A DNA stretch of 64,000 nt from Suillus spraguei (Eukaryota > Basidiomycota > Agaricomycetes > Boletales > Suillaceae). Made by a program: the position numbers and the translations under genes. Below are positions 27,382 through 38,574 of this stretch, one piece after another. The notes beneath the pieces were generated by a model. The model was not told the DNA's origin. It saw nothing but the letters and a program-made list of their open reading frames with translations, and did not search any database. Position 1 is the first letter of the stretch. The number at the start of each line of letters is the position of its first letter. The DNA lies in the NCBI GenBank assembly GCA_016800925.1, contig JABCPU010000003.1, forward strand, positions 186,001 through 250,000. Reading direction: 5' to 3'.

Positions 27382-28818
27382 ATGCGTTGCTCCCACCGAT
27401 GTCTGGAGCACGCTCGCACACTCCTTTTTACTACACTCTTGTTCGTACTCTCATTTACCGCAACTCTCGCAGAGTCAGCAAATGCAAATGTTCATGGTTT
27501 CCAAGCCCATCATGCCTGGCGCAGACGAGCACCGTTAGACGTGATTGCCAGAGATCAGGTTCCAGCATTAACGCCTTCGGCCGTGTTGCCTAGTGTTGCT
27601 AGCCTAGCCTCATCTGTGCTCAGTACTGTGACTACGATCTCGCTTCCCTCTGTGATCCCCACTCTACCATCACCGTCTACACCTAGTCTTTCTCCACCTA
27701 GTCCTTCTCCACCTAGTCCTCCAACAAGTCCATTAGCCACAACTTCGAGTTCCTCTAGCTCTACTTCTGCAACCACCCAGACGTCGACAAGTGCCACCAA
27801 TCCCGCCATCCCTATTACCACAAGCAATGAGACACCCGTTTCGTCAGTCTTTTTTTCGGTATTATGTCTATAGCAAACTTATGTTCTATTACAGGGATTC
27901 TACCTCTCAGCCTTCCTCTTCTCAGTCGAATTCCTCTTCTCAATCTTCCTCTTCCACCAAACCTTCTACGTCCGCATCTACACCGACGTCCGCAGCCCCT
28001 GCTGTTATCGCAGCAACACCAACACCAGCTGTACAACCCTTAGGACTCACATCAGTATATACAGGCACTTTTACCACATTCGCAACTGGAACGACAACTT
28101 CATCTACTCCTTCGAGCACATCCTCTTCCAACTCTGGGTGAGTTCACATACGTTACTCATCACCAATCAATATCTGATATTTTTATCTAGATTCTTCTCA
28201 AATACAGGAGCAGTCGCCGGAACATTTACTGTTGCTGGCCTGCTTGGAGTTGCTGGAATCATTGGAGTTGGAATGATGATTGCAAGACGCCGTCGCTCCC
28301 GCTCGTATGAGGATGACATGGAGTACCTGGAAAAAATGCCAGAACCTTCTGTAGAGCCTTCTCAGAATCAGAGTTTCGTTGTTGGAGATGCTGAAGAATC
28401 CTCAGACATAGATCACTTCGGCAACTCCATGGAAGTTAGTGTACCACCTGCCGCACATTTTTATTCGCAGCAGGACGTATACCATGGACAGGCAGCCAAC
28501 ACTGGTAGTGAAGGCTATGAGAACCAAGGCTACTATCCACAGGAGGTGTACGCTCCCCATGACTATGGCATAGCATACCCCCCAACGGAACCCTATGCGG
28601 TAGAGGATCCTTATGGAGGGATCGATGGAACTTATGAAGGGATGCCAAACCCATTTGACGGTGGTGGATCAGGATTACCGGCTGCCTTGCAGCCATCTGT
28701 TCAGCGAGCTCGAACGCTTATTCCTCCTCCTACTGCGTACCGCTCTCCAGATCTCCACCACTCCATTGATTCCTTCTACGGTTCCTCCACTGGCGCTTCG
28801 AACGGGCACGCGATGTGA
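27382..28818 (+). CDS. mucin-like single-pass membrane protein (stress-sensor-like)
   Basis: A signal peptide (TLLFTTLLFVLSFTATLAES, residues 13-32) is followed by a very Ser/Thr/Pro-rich ectodomain (TPSLSPPSPSPPSPPTSP; TTSSSSSSTSATTQTSTS) likely to be O-mannosylated. A transmembrane helix (AVAGTFTVAGLLGVAGIIGV) ends at MMIARRRRSRS, giving a type I orientation. The cytoplasmic tail of about 170 residues is acidic and Tyr/Pro-rich (YENQGYYPQEVYAPHDY), with NPFDGGGSG. Three exons, with GT-AG introns at about 27843-27894 and 28139-28191. The layout is like yeast Mid2/Wsc wall-stress sensors, but no WSC cysteine domain is present, so the sensor role is inferred from architecture only. Confidence 0.78.
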
Positions 28819-29438
28819 AATTATACCAAACATCATATACTTGATACGTGCATTGTGATATTCTTGTTGTCGTTCAAAATCACAGTGCACGTTTGATTCG
28901 TATTTCATCATCTTATTTATGTATGCACTTGCAGCCTGCACGTACTATACCTTTCATGGGCTGGTGTTAGACGTCAGACGAATTATTGCACTGTACGAGC
29001 CGCTCAAGGCCTTTCTTGGGACAGATATCGATTTGATTGACCCTTTCATCGAATGATATATATTGAAGTGTTCACGCTGGATTTTTTGCTTTCAATTTTT
29101 CACTCAAAACCCGTAGTAACTAATATGACTCGTAGGTCTAGCCATTAGATCATGGAGATATTGCCTATTTATGCGACTATATAGTATTAGTTCCAATGCT
29201 TCGTATTTTGCATGGCGTAGATCTGTGGTAGCAGCTGGTAGTACACTGACATAGTGAAACATAACTTGAAAACATCTGCGGACCAGTGAACAGCCTGTGT
29301 CAGCTAGACTCGTGACCCATTCCAGGCTAATCGGAACCGTCGGCTGAACTTCTGTCAATGAAGCTTCGAAGCCTGACTTGGACGTGCATTGTATCGAAGT
29401 GGAGACAAATTAAAGGTTTCACCTACTCTTGAACAAGC
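28819..29438. other. intergenic, nothing confident
   Basis: A minus-strand open frame at 29104-29358 (84 codons) has protein-like composition but no extendable exons or known motif. No other signal was seen. Confidence 0.4.
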
Positions 29439-30625
29439 ATGTTTTATGTTGGGAGAGCAATGACTATGCGGCTGTCGCGACAGTCGCGCAGGCTCTTCTC
29501 AACACAGGCGCCCGAAGCTTTCCTCGAACCTCTCCAGTCTCACCTCGGTATATCATGTCTGTCGTTTAACAGACCACAGGCAAAGAATGCGATTTCAATG
29601 AAACTACTTCATGTGAAAGGATATCCAGCTCCAATACCGTCATACGCGCTGATTTCACTCGTTAGGAATTTCGCGAATGTTTAGAAACCGCCAAGTACGA
29701 CAAGAGGTTCATGTCCCATACTTGTCTAGTAATAGTGCACTATGCTGAACAGCTTGGCGTAGCATCCGAGCGCTGATAATACGTTCCACTACCATGGGTT
29801 CCTTCTGCGCAGGCGCCGACCTTGCTGAGAGACGCACTATGTCTCAAGTTCAAGTTGCGAAATTCCTTTCCGACTTGCGTGCTGCATTTGGTCAATTGGA
29901 AGCCTTGCCTATGCCAACAATTGCTGCAATCGATGGTCCTGCACTAGGGGGAGGTTTAGAATTGAGTTTTGCCTGTGACCTGCGTGTGGCTGGTGAGTTC
30001 AGTCGTTACATGGAATGGAGTCCGCCTAATCTGTATTGGAGGATATGGTGTGACAAAGATAGGTCTTCCTGAGACGCGCCTCGGGATTATACCTGGAGCT
30101 GGCGGTACTCAACGTGCTGTCAGATTACTGGGCACGCCGAAAGCAAAGGTCCTGATTTTTACAGCTAGGATGCTGACAGCTCAAGAAGCACTTGAATGGG
30201 GTAGCAAAACTTCTGACCTGTATTCTTACGATGTCATCTGATCAAGGCTGTGAGAATAGGCGTAGTGGATTATGTATCATCTCCTTCTACGTCGGCCTTC
30301 GAACGGGCAGTTGAATTGGCTCAAGAAATCACCAAAAGCGGTATGCACCCTTCCCTCACCCCCCGGCAGCTTCATTCTCAATGTCTTTATTTCTGAATAG
30401 CCCCATTAGCGCTTCGAGCTGCAAAGCAGGCGATTTCACGTGCAGCCGACCTCTCTTTGGAATCAGGTATTTAGCGTTGCATTTATCGTTATATTTGTTG
30501 ACATACGAGGAACAGGTCTCGACTTAGAGAGAGCGGCATATGAAGTTCTTCTACCCACGAAAGATCGGTTGGAGGCTTTAGAGGCATTCAAGGAAAAACG
30601 ACAACCTGTTTTTAAAGGGGAATAG
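29439..30625 (+). CDS. AUH: methylglutaconyl-CoA hydratase, mitochondrial
   Basis: AUH hydrates 3-methylglutaconyl-CoA in leucine breakdown. The N-terminus [18 protein letters not shown] (Met at 29460; an upstream Met at 29439 is also possible) looks like a mitochondrial presequence. Crotonase-fold motifs are [26 protein letters not shown] (oxyanion hole), [37 protein letters not shown] (with the catalytic Glu region) and VVDYVSSPS. The C-terminus [18 protein letters not shown] ends QPVFKGE at 30625, as in AUH rather than generic enoyl-CoA hydratase. About six introns are needed; the one after EWG runs from GTAGCA to GAATAG and rejoins in frame. Confidence 0.88.
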
Positions 30626-32392
30626 TATTCTACCTTTGATTTGGAGTGTACTGCGTGTGTTGACTCATAGTGCAATGAATCATAACAGGATTGCGCAGGT
30701 GTTTGCGCTCCATATCTATCGTGCCTGTGTTTTCATTGAAAATATCATCGGCGGCACACGGCACTTTTCTATTTCGTAACGCCTGGGGCAAAGACTCTGT
30801 CTCGGGAGTTTGTCTTTGTTGGCGCGTCACTATGTGGTCATACTACTACCGTCGCAATGTCTTACCGCCAGGTCCGCAAGTGGTTCGCTGATCTAATGGG
30901 TATTTCTCGAAGATGTTCTCGAACAAACATTCCTCGTGGTCCTGTGTTGGCGAAGAAATATCTTTGACACTAATAACAGATATGCTCTTGTATGAGTCAT
31001 ATCGATTACATTTGCCCCTACTTGTTCAGACCACAATGCACCACTCGCCGAAGGTACCGGCTGAAGATACGAGACCCATATACCAGTGAAAACACAGCGC
31101 AATGCCGTAAGCGCTATTGCATAATATTTACTGATGGTTATAAAGAGTATAATACCCGCTGATTCTCAAGACCTCTCAAGACGTGGCACAGCGATGATTT
31201 GCACAGTGGCAGATGCTCATTTTGATGATGGTAAGTGAATCTACCCCAGGACCGGAAACTTTGTGGATGGTTATGTCCAGCTTTCACGTAATACGCGAGG
31301 TAGTAGCCGCCACGTCGCGTATGCATAAGAAGCCTATTACTTCCACAAATTGAGTGCCGAAGGACGTATACGATTGTATTCAGTGCGTATCTCAAGTCTT
31401 ATCAAATTTCTGTACTTGCACACAAACATACAGTCATCCACCAGCACGTCAATGACATGTCATTGCTTGGATTGCACCCGTACCAGCGCTGCATGAGATG
31501 TCCGATCGATTTACGAACGAAGGTAAGACTGAATCCACTCACGTATCCACTTCTCCCTGATAAGTCTGAGTTTCCTTACGCCCGGTCCACTATTCCCAAA
31601 GACTCAGACCCTGGCGATGTCTTCACCTCCTCTCATCTTCACATGGGCACCCAAGTTCCGCATACAGCCAGTCCTCTGAATATATATGCAGCTGCAAATG
31701 CCAAAAACAAAGAGTTGCAAGAGGACAAGCGGCTAGATCCTAAAGTCAGCGAGAACAAAAAAATCTCTAACAGTTGCCACGCTTCTGCAGTTTCAGTTAG
31801 TAGCCTAGGCCGCCTAGTCCGCATAACAATTCACTTTGCTTGGTTCCTACGCAACAAAGTTTCCGGTCTGTCATAATCCAGCGGCGTATCCACATGGCCG
31901 CGGACCCTCGCGGACCCCCCAAACTAATTGATCAGAATGTGTCAATTGTAATAAGCTCCTGTGTTCCGTGAGAGTGACTGACGGAAGAAGACAGAAAGTC
32001 GATGGATTCTGGAGTTTTACTGATTTTTGTTGATGTGACTAACTGCGGATGTCATGACGAGTGTCACTGGGCCCGATGAAGGCTATGAATGGACGTTTGT
32101 AAGCTAACTACGATCATGATGGGAACGAGTTTTCGACTCTAGTCTCTAGACATCGTCATGCTCGTTAACACAAATGGTCCATTTTATCTGGTGCCAATAA
32201 CGGTGTGACACATATACAGGCTGTACTCAGGCCTATTCGATGCCCCTGGCACGCATGCATCTAAAGACCGGTGAGTCTCTTTTGGGAATGATCGGACCGG
32301 CTCTCAATTCAAAAGACAAGCATGGTTGAGTACCCAAACGTTCGAACACTCATATATTTCAATACCCATCAGCATTGCCGTACTATATCCTC
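30626..32392. other. intergenic, about 1.8 kb, no gene recognised
   Basis: The longest open frame (31457-31876, plus, 139 codons) has no recognisable motif and no exon chain. I see no repeat or element ends. Confidence 0.4.
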
Positions 32393-33581
32393 ATGTTAAG
32401 CCAAAAAGTCTGGTTGATCACTGGTATGCTTTTTCGTTTCATAATGAATATTTGCATTTATCCCATTTCATGACAGGCACATCGTCTGGTTTTGGTCGTC
32501 GTCTTACTGGCCTTGCACTTGCAAGAGGGGATCGCGTGATCGCGACAGCTCGTACACTGAGCAAAATTGAACATTTTACACAACACCCAAACCTTCATCT
32601 TATGCAGCTTGATGTCAATGCTGGCACAAAGGAAATTAAAACACGAATAGATCACGCTGCTCGTGTATGGAATGGTATTGATATCTTAGTGAATAATGCA
32701 GGCTACGGGTTGCCTGGAATTCTTGAAGAAGGCGGGTATGCATACCAACCTCCGCGTGCTCTGCATGTTGTTCATGTTTATCACAGTGCTTCGCTTATGC
32801 TCCGCCAGTTTCAAACAAATTTTTTTGGGGTGGTCAATGTTTCCAACGCAGTACTTCCCTACATGAGAAAGAGTGAGTGTCTTTCGCAAAGTTTAAGTTC
32901 CAAATATCTTGCTTGCTGAAGGTCATTCTCAAGAACGCAGTGGCACAGTTGTGGTCATCGGCAGTAGGAGTGCATGGAAGCCAGAGAGTAGAGTAAATAA
33001 TTTTTTTTTTTTGTATTCAACTCGCTACAGCTCACTATCATCCGTAGGGCCTTGGTAACTACGATATCTTGCCAAGTAAAAATGATAAATCGCTCACTCA
33101 TATTCTCTCCAGGGTTTTATGCTGCAAGCAAAGCCGCTGTCCACGGTGGGTAAAACCTCTAACCTAAAAGATTCTGGAAAGAATCAACTTGACCTCACTA
33201 GCGATGAGTGAATCATTGGCATCGGAGCTGGAGCCATTCAATATCCGGGTATTGCTCGTGGAGCCAGGGGGATTCCGCACCGAGGGCATCCTTGGTAACC
33301 AATGGGATTGCTCCAATCCTATCCCAGATTACGACGACCAGCGTGCTGATGGGTGTGCGAACTTCTCTAAACTTGCTGGGAAACAACCAGGTGACCCAGA
33401 CAAGGCTATGGAAATTGTTGTGGATGTGGTGAAGGGGGAGGGCTGTGCAAGAGGTCGTGAATGGCCTCTGTATCTTGTACTAGGCAAGGATGCAGAGGTT
33501 GATATTAGAAACAAGTGCGCCAAGGTTCTGAGGCATCTTGACGACTGGAACGACGTTGTCAGAGGAGTTGATGCGGTATGA
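32393..33581 (+). CDS. short-chain dehydrogenase/reductase
   Basis: This is an NAD(P)-dependent oxidoreductase of the classical SDR family. Exon 1 from ATG 32393 encodes MLSQKVWLIT and splices into the cofactor motif TGTSSGFGRR (TGxxxGxG). Further motifs are DVNAGTKEIKTRID, DILVNNAGYGLPG (NNAG), MLRQFQTNFFGVVNVS and GTVVVIGSRSA, followed by the active-site YAASKAAV (YxxxK). Then come MSESLASELEPFNIRVLLVE and PGGFRTEG. The C-terminus ends VVRGVDAV at 33581. About six introns. The sequence resembles the retinol-dehydrogenase-like or oxidoreductase SDRs common in fungi. The substrate cannot be predicted. Confidence 0.88.
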
Positions 33582-35068
33582 CTCGTATGATTTCGCACTA
33601 CTATTCAGACTAAACACTAACACTTCTCTATCCATAATCTGCATCTTGGAGATAATATACAGCCGATCAGATGTTATGCGATGTAGTACCATCAAACGTA
33701 GCATATTAAGATATGACTGTCACTCTCGAATGTACTCATCCTTTTCTTTTGCGTACGCAATCGCTCCTCGTTATACTTACCTCGTACACGCGTTCACCTT
33801 TAATTCTCGATCTCAATCAGCGTATCAATCCTCTCCCCGTCAAATAATTTTTTGATTCCAGACTGAGGCGAGCTCTCTTATTTAGGGTTTTAAGTACGCT
33901 CTGATTATCACTCCGCGTACTCCCTTTCTTTATGACGCCACTTTGAGTTACAGCTGGAGATGGCGAACAGAATAGAGGTGATCTTTGCAAAGATGAATAT
34001 CGCTCAACTCCAGCAGTTGAATCATGACAATGTTGCTGAGTATTGAACATCAGGCCTCCGAGCATCTGCATGATATCAACCATCAGACTCGCCGTCAAAG
34101 TAGTATGTAGTCATACCGCTACGCCAGCGGAGTTACCATATTAGGTAACTTTACGGACGCTTTCACCCGTCTCTATATTTTAGTTCTTTTTTTTTTTACT
34201 TTCTTTTCTCGCTCACATGGATTTAGAATGTTCTAATGCAGATATTGACGAGCTCTCCAATATTGTTCGATAACTGCCACAGATCCTGCAAAATACACCT
34301 CGACTGGCTCTTTTTCCAAGGCTGGGTCCCTTTTCGACACTGTCAATTTACTTTCGATGCATATTTCATTCTCTCTCCCAGCGTTCAACATCGTCGTGTT
34401 GCAATGCCGCTCGACTTCGTAGAGCCCCAACCATCTGATATCGTCTTGCATGGTATCCACGACCCTGATAACCCTGTCTGCCCCCCTCGTATTGACTCCT
34501 GGTCTAAAGATCGTTTTATTGGTGACGTGAATACTACTGTCTAATCTCTCGTGCCCTCTTCTACTCAGCGTCTTTTTTAGTATCATGTGGCATTATACTA
34601 TGGAGTTCTTATTACCTATACCTTGCTACCTGACTCTGCCCCCCTTGTATTGATCCCTGGTCTGAAGATTGTTTTATTGGTGACATGAATATTACTGTTT
34701 GATATCTCGTGCCCTCTTATACTCAGCGTCTTTCTAGCTCCATACTATGGAGCTTCTATTACCTATACCTTGCTACCTGACCAAACTCATCCTTTCTATG
34801 ATGTACTCCCTTAATAATAACAAGTCCATTACTACTATTGGCCAGGCCTTAAAACATTCGAGGCTTGGTTGCCAATGCTGGGATGCTGTCGCGCACTCGG
34901 TGTTGTGTATCACGCACTTCATTAAAGTAGCGTTTGGAGCGTCGTATTTCTCTTCCTTAAGTATGACCCATGGCTAATCTGGTCTTTTGATCTAAGACTG
35001 AGCCTCTTTCCTGTTCCTAGTCCAAACTTCTTCATTTGTAAGACAGCAGAGGTATTCTACGCACAGAA
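33582..35068. other. intergenic with a tandem duplication
   Basis: No gene was recognised. A direct tandem duplication with a period of about 158 bp lies at 34475-34790. Confidence 0.5.
34475..34790. repeat. two-copy tandem repeat, period about 158 bp
   Basis: Unit 1 contains CTCGTATTGACTCCTGGTCT, TGTCTAATCTCTCGTGCCCT and TATTACCTATACCTTGCTAC. Unit 2 repeats them with small changes (TTGTATTGATCCCTGGTCTG; TGTTTGATATCTCGTGCCCT; TATTACCTATACCTTGCTAC). The copies differ at about one base in ten. No open frame spans both. Confidence 0.8.
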
Positions 35069-38000
35069 CTAAGCACTGTTATTGTTCAATCCACGTCCGC
35101 CTATGGAGAAGCTCCCAGTAAATCCACTGGGGATGCCCATGGAAATACCATCACCCAGTTTAAGTCCTTCAAGATCCTTCACCATGGTGCCCAACTTCGC
35201 CATCTTAAATCGATCTTTAAGGCCCCTGGAAGTAATATCTGTTGCAACATCCTCCACGTCGACGTTCTCGTTGAAGCGGGTCTCGAACTGGCCCCAGTCA
35301 CTTCGTTGCGCAAGGTAGGGCTTAAGCAAGGCGGAATCGATGCGCCCAAGATAGTTTTCTGTGATATAAGACTTGAGAATCTCTGGGCGCACGAGAAAGA
35401 CATTGCCAAGTTGTCTGATGAACTCGAATCGTTCGTGCAGAGCGGGTATATTGAATGATGCTACAGTATCCTGGTAAGATTTGAGGTCTCTGCAAGAAAA
35501 ATTGATGTTGGTAATGGAGAACATGATAATAATGAAGACCCTTACTTAGCAAGCATCAGACCTCCTGTCGCACTAACAGGGTATCTGCGGAGATGATCCA
35601 GTAGTAGACTAGAAAACCTGATGAGCAACATATAGATGACTTCCGGATGGCTACAACCAACCTGTGGAAGGAGACACCTATTTCGGTGAGAAAAGCCTCT
35701 CTGTTCTTTCCGCTAATGCTCTGTATCGCTGCATCTCTCACTTTCTCGAGCATTTCGCAACAAGCTACGCAGGGCTCTGTGTTGACACGAGCAAATGAGA
35801 GATCGTCATTCCGTGGTTTAAAGTCGTTCCTCTTTTGTTTGGAGAGCTGCAGAGAAAGCCAAGTTATGATAGCTAGAAGTTTCACGGGTGTTAGCACGAA
35901 TTGACAAGCGGTGTACAAGGACTTACCGTCTGTGATACGTTGTATTAGCGTGTTCACTGCTCCTTCGGTCCTGCTGACGGTCTGGTTGTTGAAGATGGTC
36001 ATTTCACGCCGAATAGTGACGGATGATGCTGCTAGCGGAAACAGAGCCATATTCGTATATTGTTGCCACAGATGGCATATGAGGTCTGCCGAGCGCAACA
36101 CTTCGAGTGGCTGTAGACTTGGCTCGAGCTTCGGGTCAGCAACTTCAAGACGAGCGATCGCTCTATGCCATGGATTTAGACGATGTGCTATGATATGGTT
36201 CGTGAAGCACGTACGATTCTATTGCAGTTTCCAGATATGCAGCGCCAATGGCTTCCGCTAACACTCTTAGGAGGATGAATGTATTCTTCGGCCTGCAGAG
36301 ACATGAATAAGGTCAGGTTAGGTATGATGTCGTGCAACGCGGGACTAACACGTCAGTTTGAGATGTGAGCTCGACACATCTCCCGACAGCTTCCGCATGC
36401 CACTTGAGCATCTTCTCCGCCACGTCAATGCTCAGTAAACCGTCTTCCTCCCGCACGGTATCTTCCAAGCTCTTTTCCTGTATTCTTTCTGAACTTATCC
36501 CACCATACCGCATGATCAACGCTGCAGCCTGTGCAGACGTGCTTGAACTACCAGATGTTGTCGTGTTCGCGGCAGCAGCTCCGAGCCTGTCTACCATCCG
36601 ATCAAACATGGAGGACTTTACTTTCTGCATTCTCATCTGCATTACAATAAGAAATCAAGTTCTGCGGCAAAAACATTTAACATGCTTACATGATATCGAG
36701 TAAAATGCGCAAGAAGTCCTGCATAAAGTTCGCCAAGACTCTTGCTCTCTCTGTCGAGATATTTCTGGCCCTCAATATATGGCACAAACAGTTCTGCCAT
36801 CGCATTTTCTAGCATGGCGCTCACAACGGATGTCGTCGACGTCCCAGAAACTGTCAGTGCACCAGAGAAAACCCTACGAAACTCTGATATTTCCAGAGAT
36901 GATTTACTGGTTGTTATAGATGGGAGCTCATGAGCTTTCAGGTCCTCGACGAGGTTGGATGTCTGGTCGTGCACCAGTTGTAAGATCCGTAGGTAAGCCA
37001 AATCACAGAGAGAAGAGCCTTTCGTCAAGAGCTGCTCCACGTATTGTTGGATCTGGAGAAAATCAGACACCCGTTATTATATAAAGATCCGTTGCCTCAC
37101 AGACTGTGCAAAAACACGCTGCAGAAAAACTTGCATGACAAATGGGGGGTTTGGGAATACTGCCTGCACTATCTGTGATTCCTGGGCAACAGTTGCTCGT
37201 ATTTCTCCGAACAACTCTGTGAGGCCTGACTCTGTTTTAGGTGGGCTTTCGTCCGGTTTGGAAACGGTATTCCACCTTGCGTGAAATTGTAAGAAAAAGT
37301 ATTCTGCAGGTAAGAGAGAACGTACAACAGGTCATCACTGTGGTCTGCAGTGTCACGAACCTTATTCATGAAGAAATCATGTTGATTGACATAGACTTGA
37401 ACGCAAGATGCACCACCATTGAAATCTAGTAATGTCTGTGCACAATGCTTAACGAAATATCAGATATGTCATGATATATCGAAGATAAAGAAACACACAT
37501 GCATCAGCTTTGGGTCTCCCTTTCGGTAGCATCGGTCAAAGAGGTATATCATGTCTTTCTCGAACTTCTCGCAGTATTTATCAATGTTCTCTCGGGTCTG
37601 CATGTCTGTTATGCCACTAGTTGGAGGAAAAGGACAGCCAACGATACCTTATCTGCACCGGGAAAATCCACCTCTCGAGCCACAGTTGTAAGTCTGCGCA
37701 ATATAACGGCAACTTGACTTCGACCTTCTCGACCTTCTTTCTTCAAAGCATCCAAGTGTGAAGTATCACCGCGCGAAAATTGGTTGTAGTAGTTGATGAG
37801 GTCATGGGCAGCCTGAGCTCTCTGGCGTTCAACGTGAATAGATTCTAGTTGTTCACCTGACGCTGACAGTTAATGAGAGTGTTGGAAATGTCGGTACAAG
37901 TCACCTATTCGGACTGCAGTGCGTCCAACTTCATTCATCTTGCTTTCCATTGTCGAAAAGGATGATCCAACGGCCTGAGCATGGTAGTCAATCAGGGCAG

Positions 38001-38437
38001 CCTACAGCTGCGCATAGAAACGGACCTCAAATCCTCGGTTCAGGTCTGCCATCTTCTTCGAGTACTCCCTTTCTGCCACTCGGACACTCTTTTCCATCTG
38101 TTCCGTCTTAGCCTGCACATCCTTGCGCACACTGATCAACTTGTCTACGACTGCTTCAAATGTTCGTATAAATGGCTTAGGATCGAATGCTAGACAAAGC
38201 GTAAAGTAAGACATCGTTACAAAGGAGATACACGAACGCGTACGCCCAGAGCTTGCCTTCGATTGCGTGATTAATCTCTCAGATATGGATCCAACAAATT
38301 CTTTAACATCGAATTTGCCCTACTCAACATCGACCGTCAGCCCAGCTGCATGTGGTGTAAACAATGCGATGCACCTCAAAATTATTGAGACGTAGTTGTT
38401 CCTCAGTGGCCGGGTCGAGGTCGCCGAAATGCTCCAT
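35069..38437 (-). CDS. SEC10: exocyst complex subunit Sec10
   Basis: Sec10 is an exocyst subunit that links the vesicle-bound and membrane-bound parts of the tether. It starts MEHFGDLDPATEEQLRLNNF at 38437, followed by GKFDVKEFVGSISERL. Next is FDPKPFIRTFEAVVDKL with a coiled-coil region (KTEQMEKSVRVAEREYSKKM), MNEVGRTAVRIGEQLESIH and HDLINYYNQFSRGD. Then come DFPGADKTRENIDKYCEKFE, ELFVPYIEGQKYLDRESK and VAEKMLKWHAEAVGRC. The last exons carry ATDITSRGLKDRF and end GGRGLNNNSA at 35069. Roughly 15 introns make this one of the most interrupted genes here. It is head to head with RIX1 (137 bp between starts). Confidence 0.9.
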
Positions 38438-38574
38438 GTTGCAACTTGTATTAGGACGTTACACCAGCCGATGCGTAGTCGAACTTATTTACTATTGTTG
38501 AAAGCTAAAGCTCCTGCCCAAATTTAGTAGCGCAATCTTTTCAAGGTCTGTTGCTTGCTCTTTATCCCGAAGCA

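Noticed and set aside
30691..30891. LPPGP sequence as the start of a cytochrome P450
   Set aside because: The motif occurs at the end of a short frame, followed by a stop and no P450 region such as the heme loop.
31457..31876. 139-codon frame between AUH and the SDR as a gene
   Set aside because: No recognisable domain or upstream exon; kept only as an open frame in an intergenic note.
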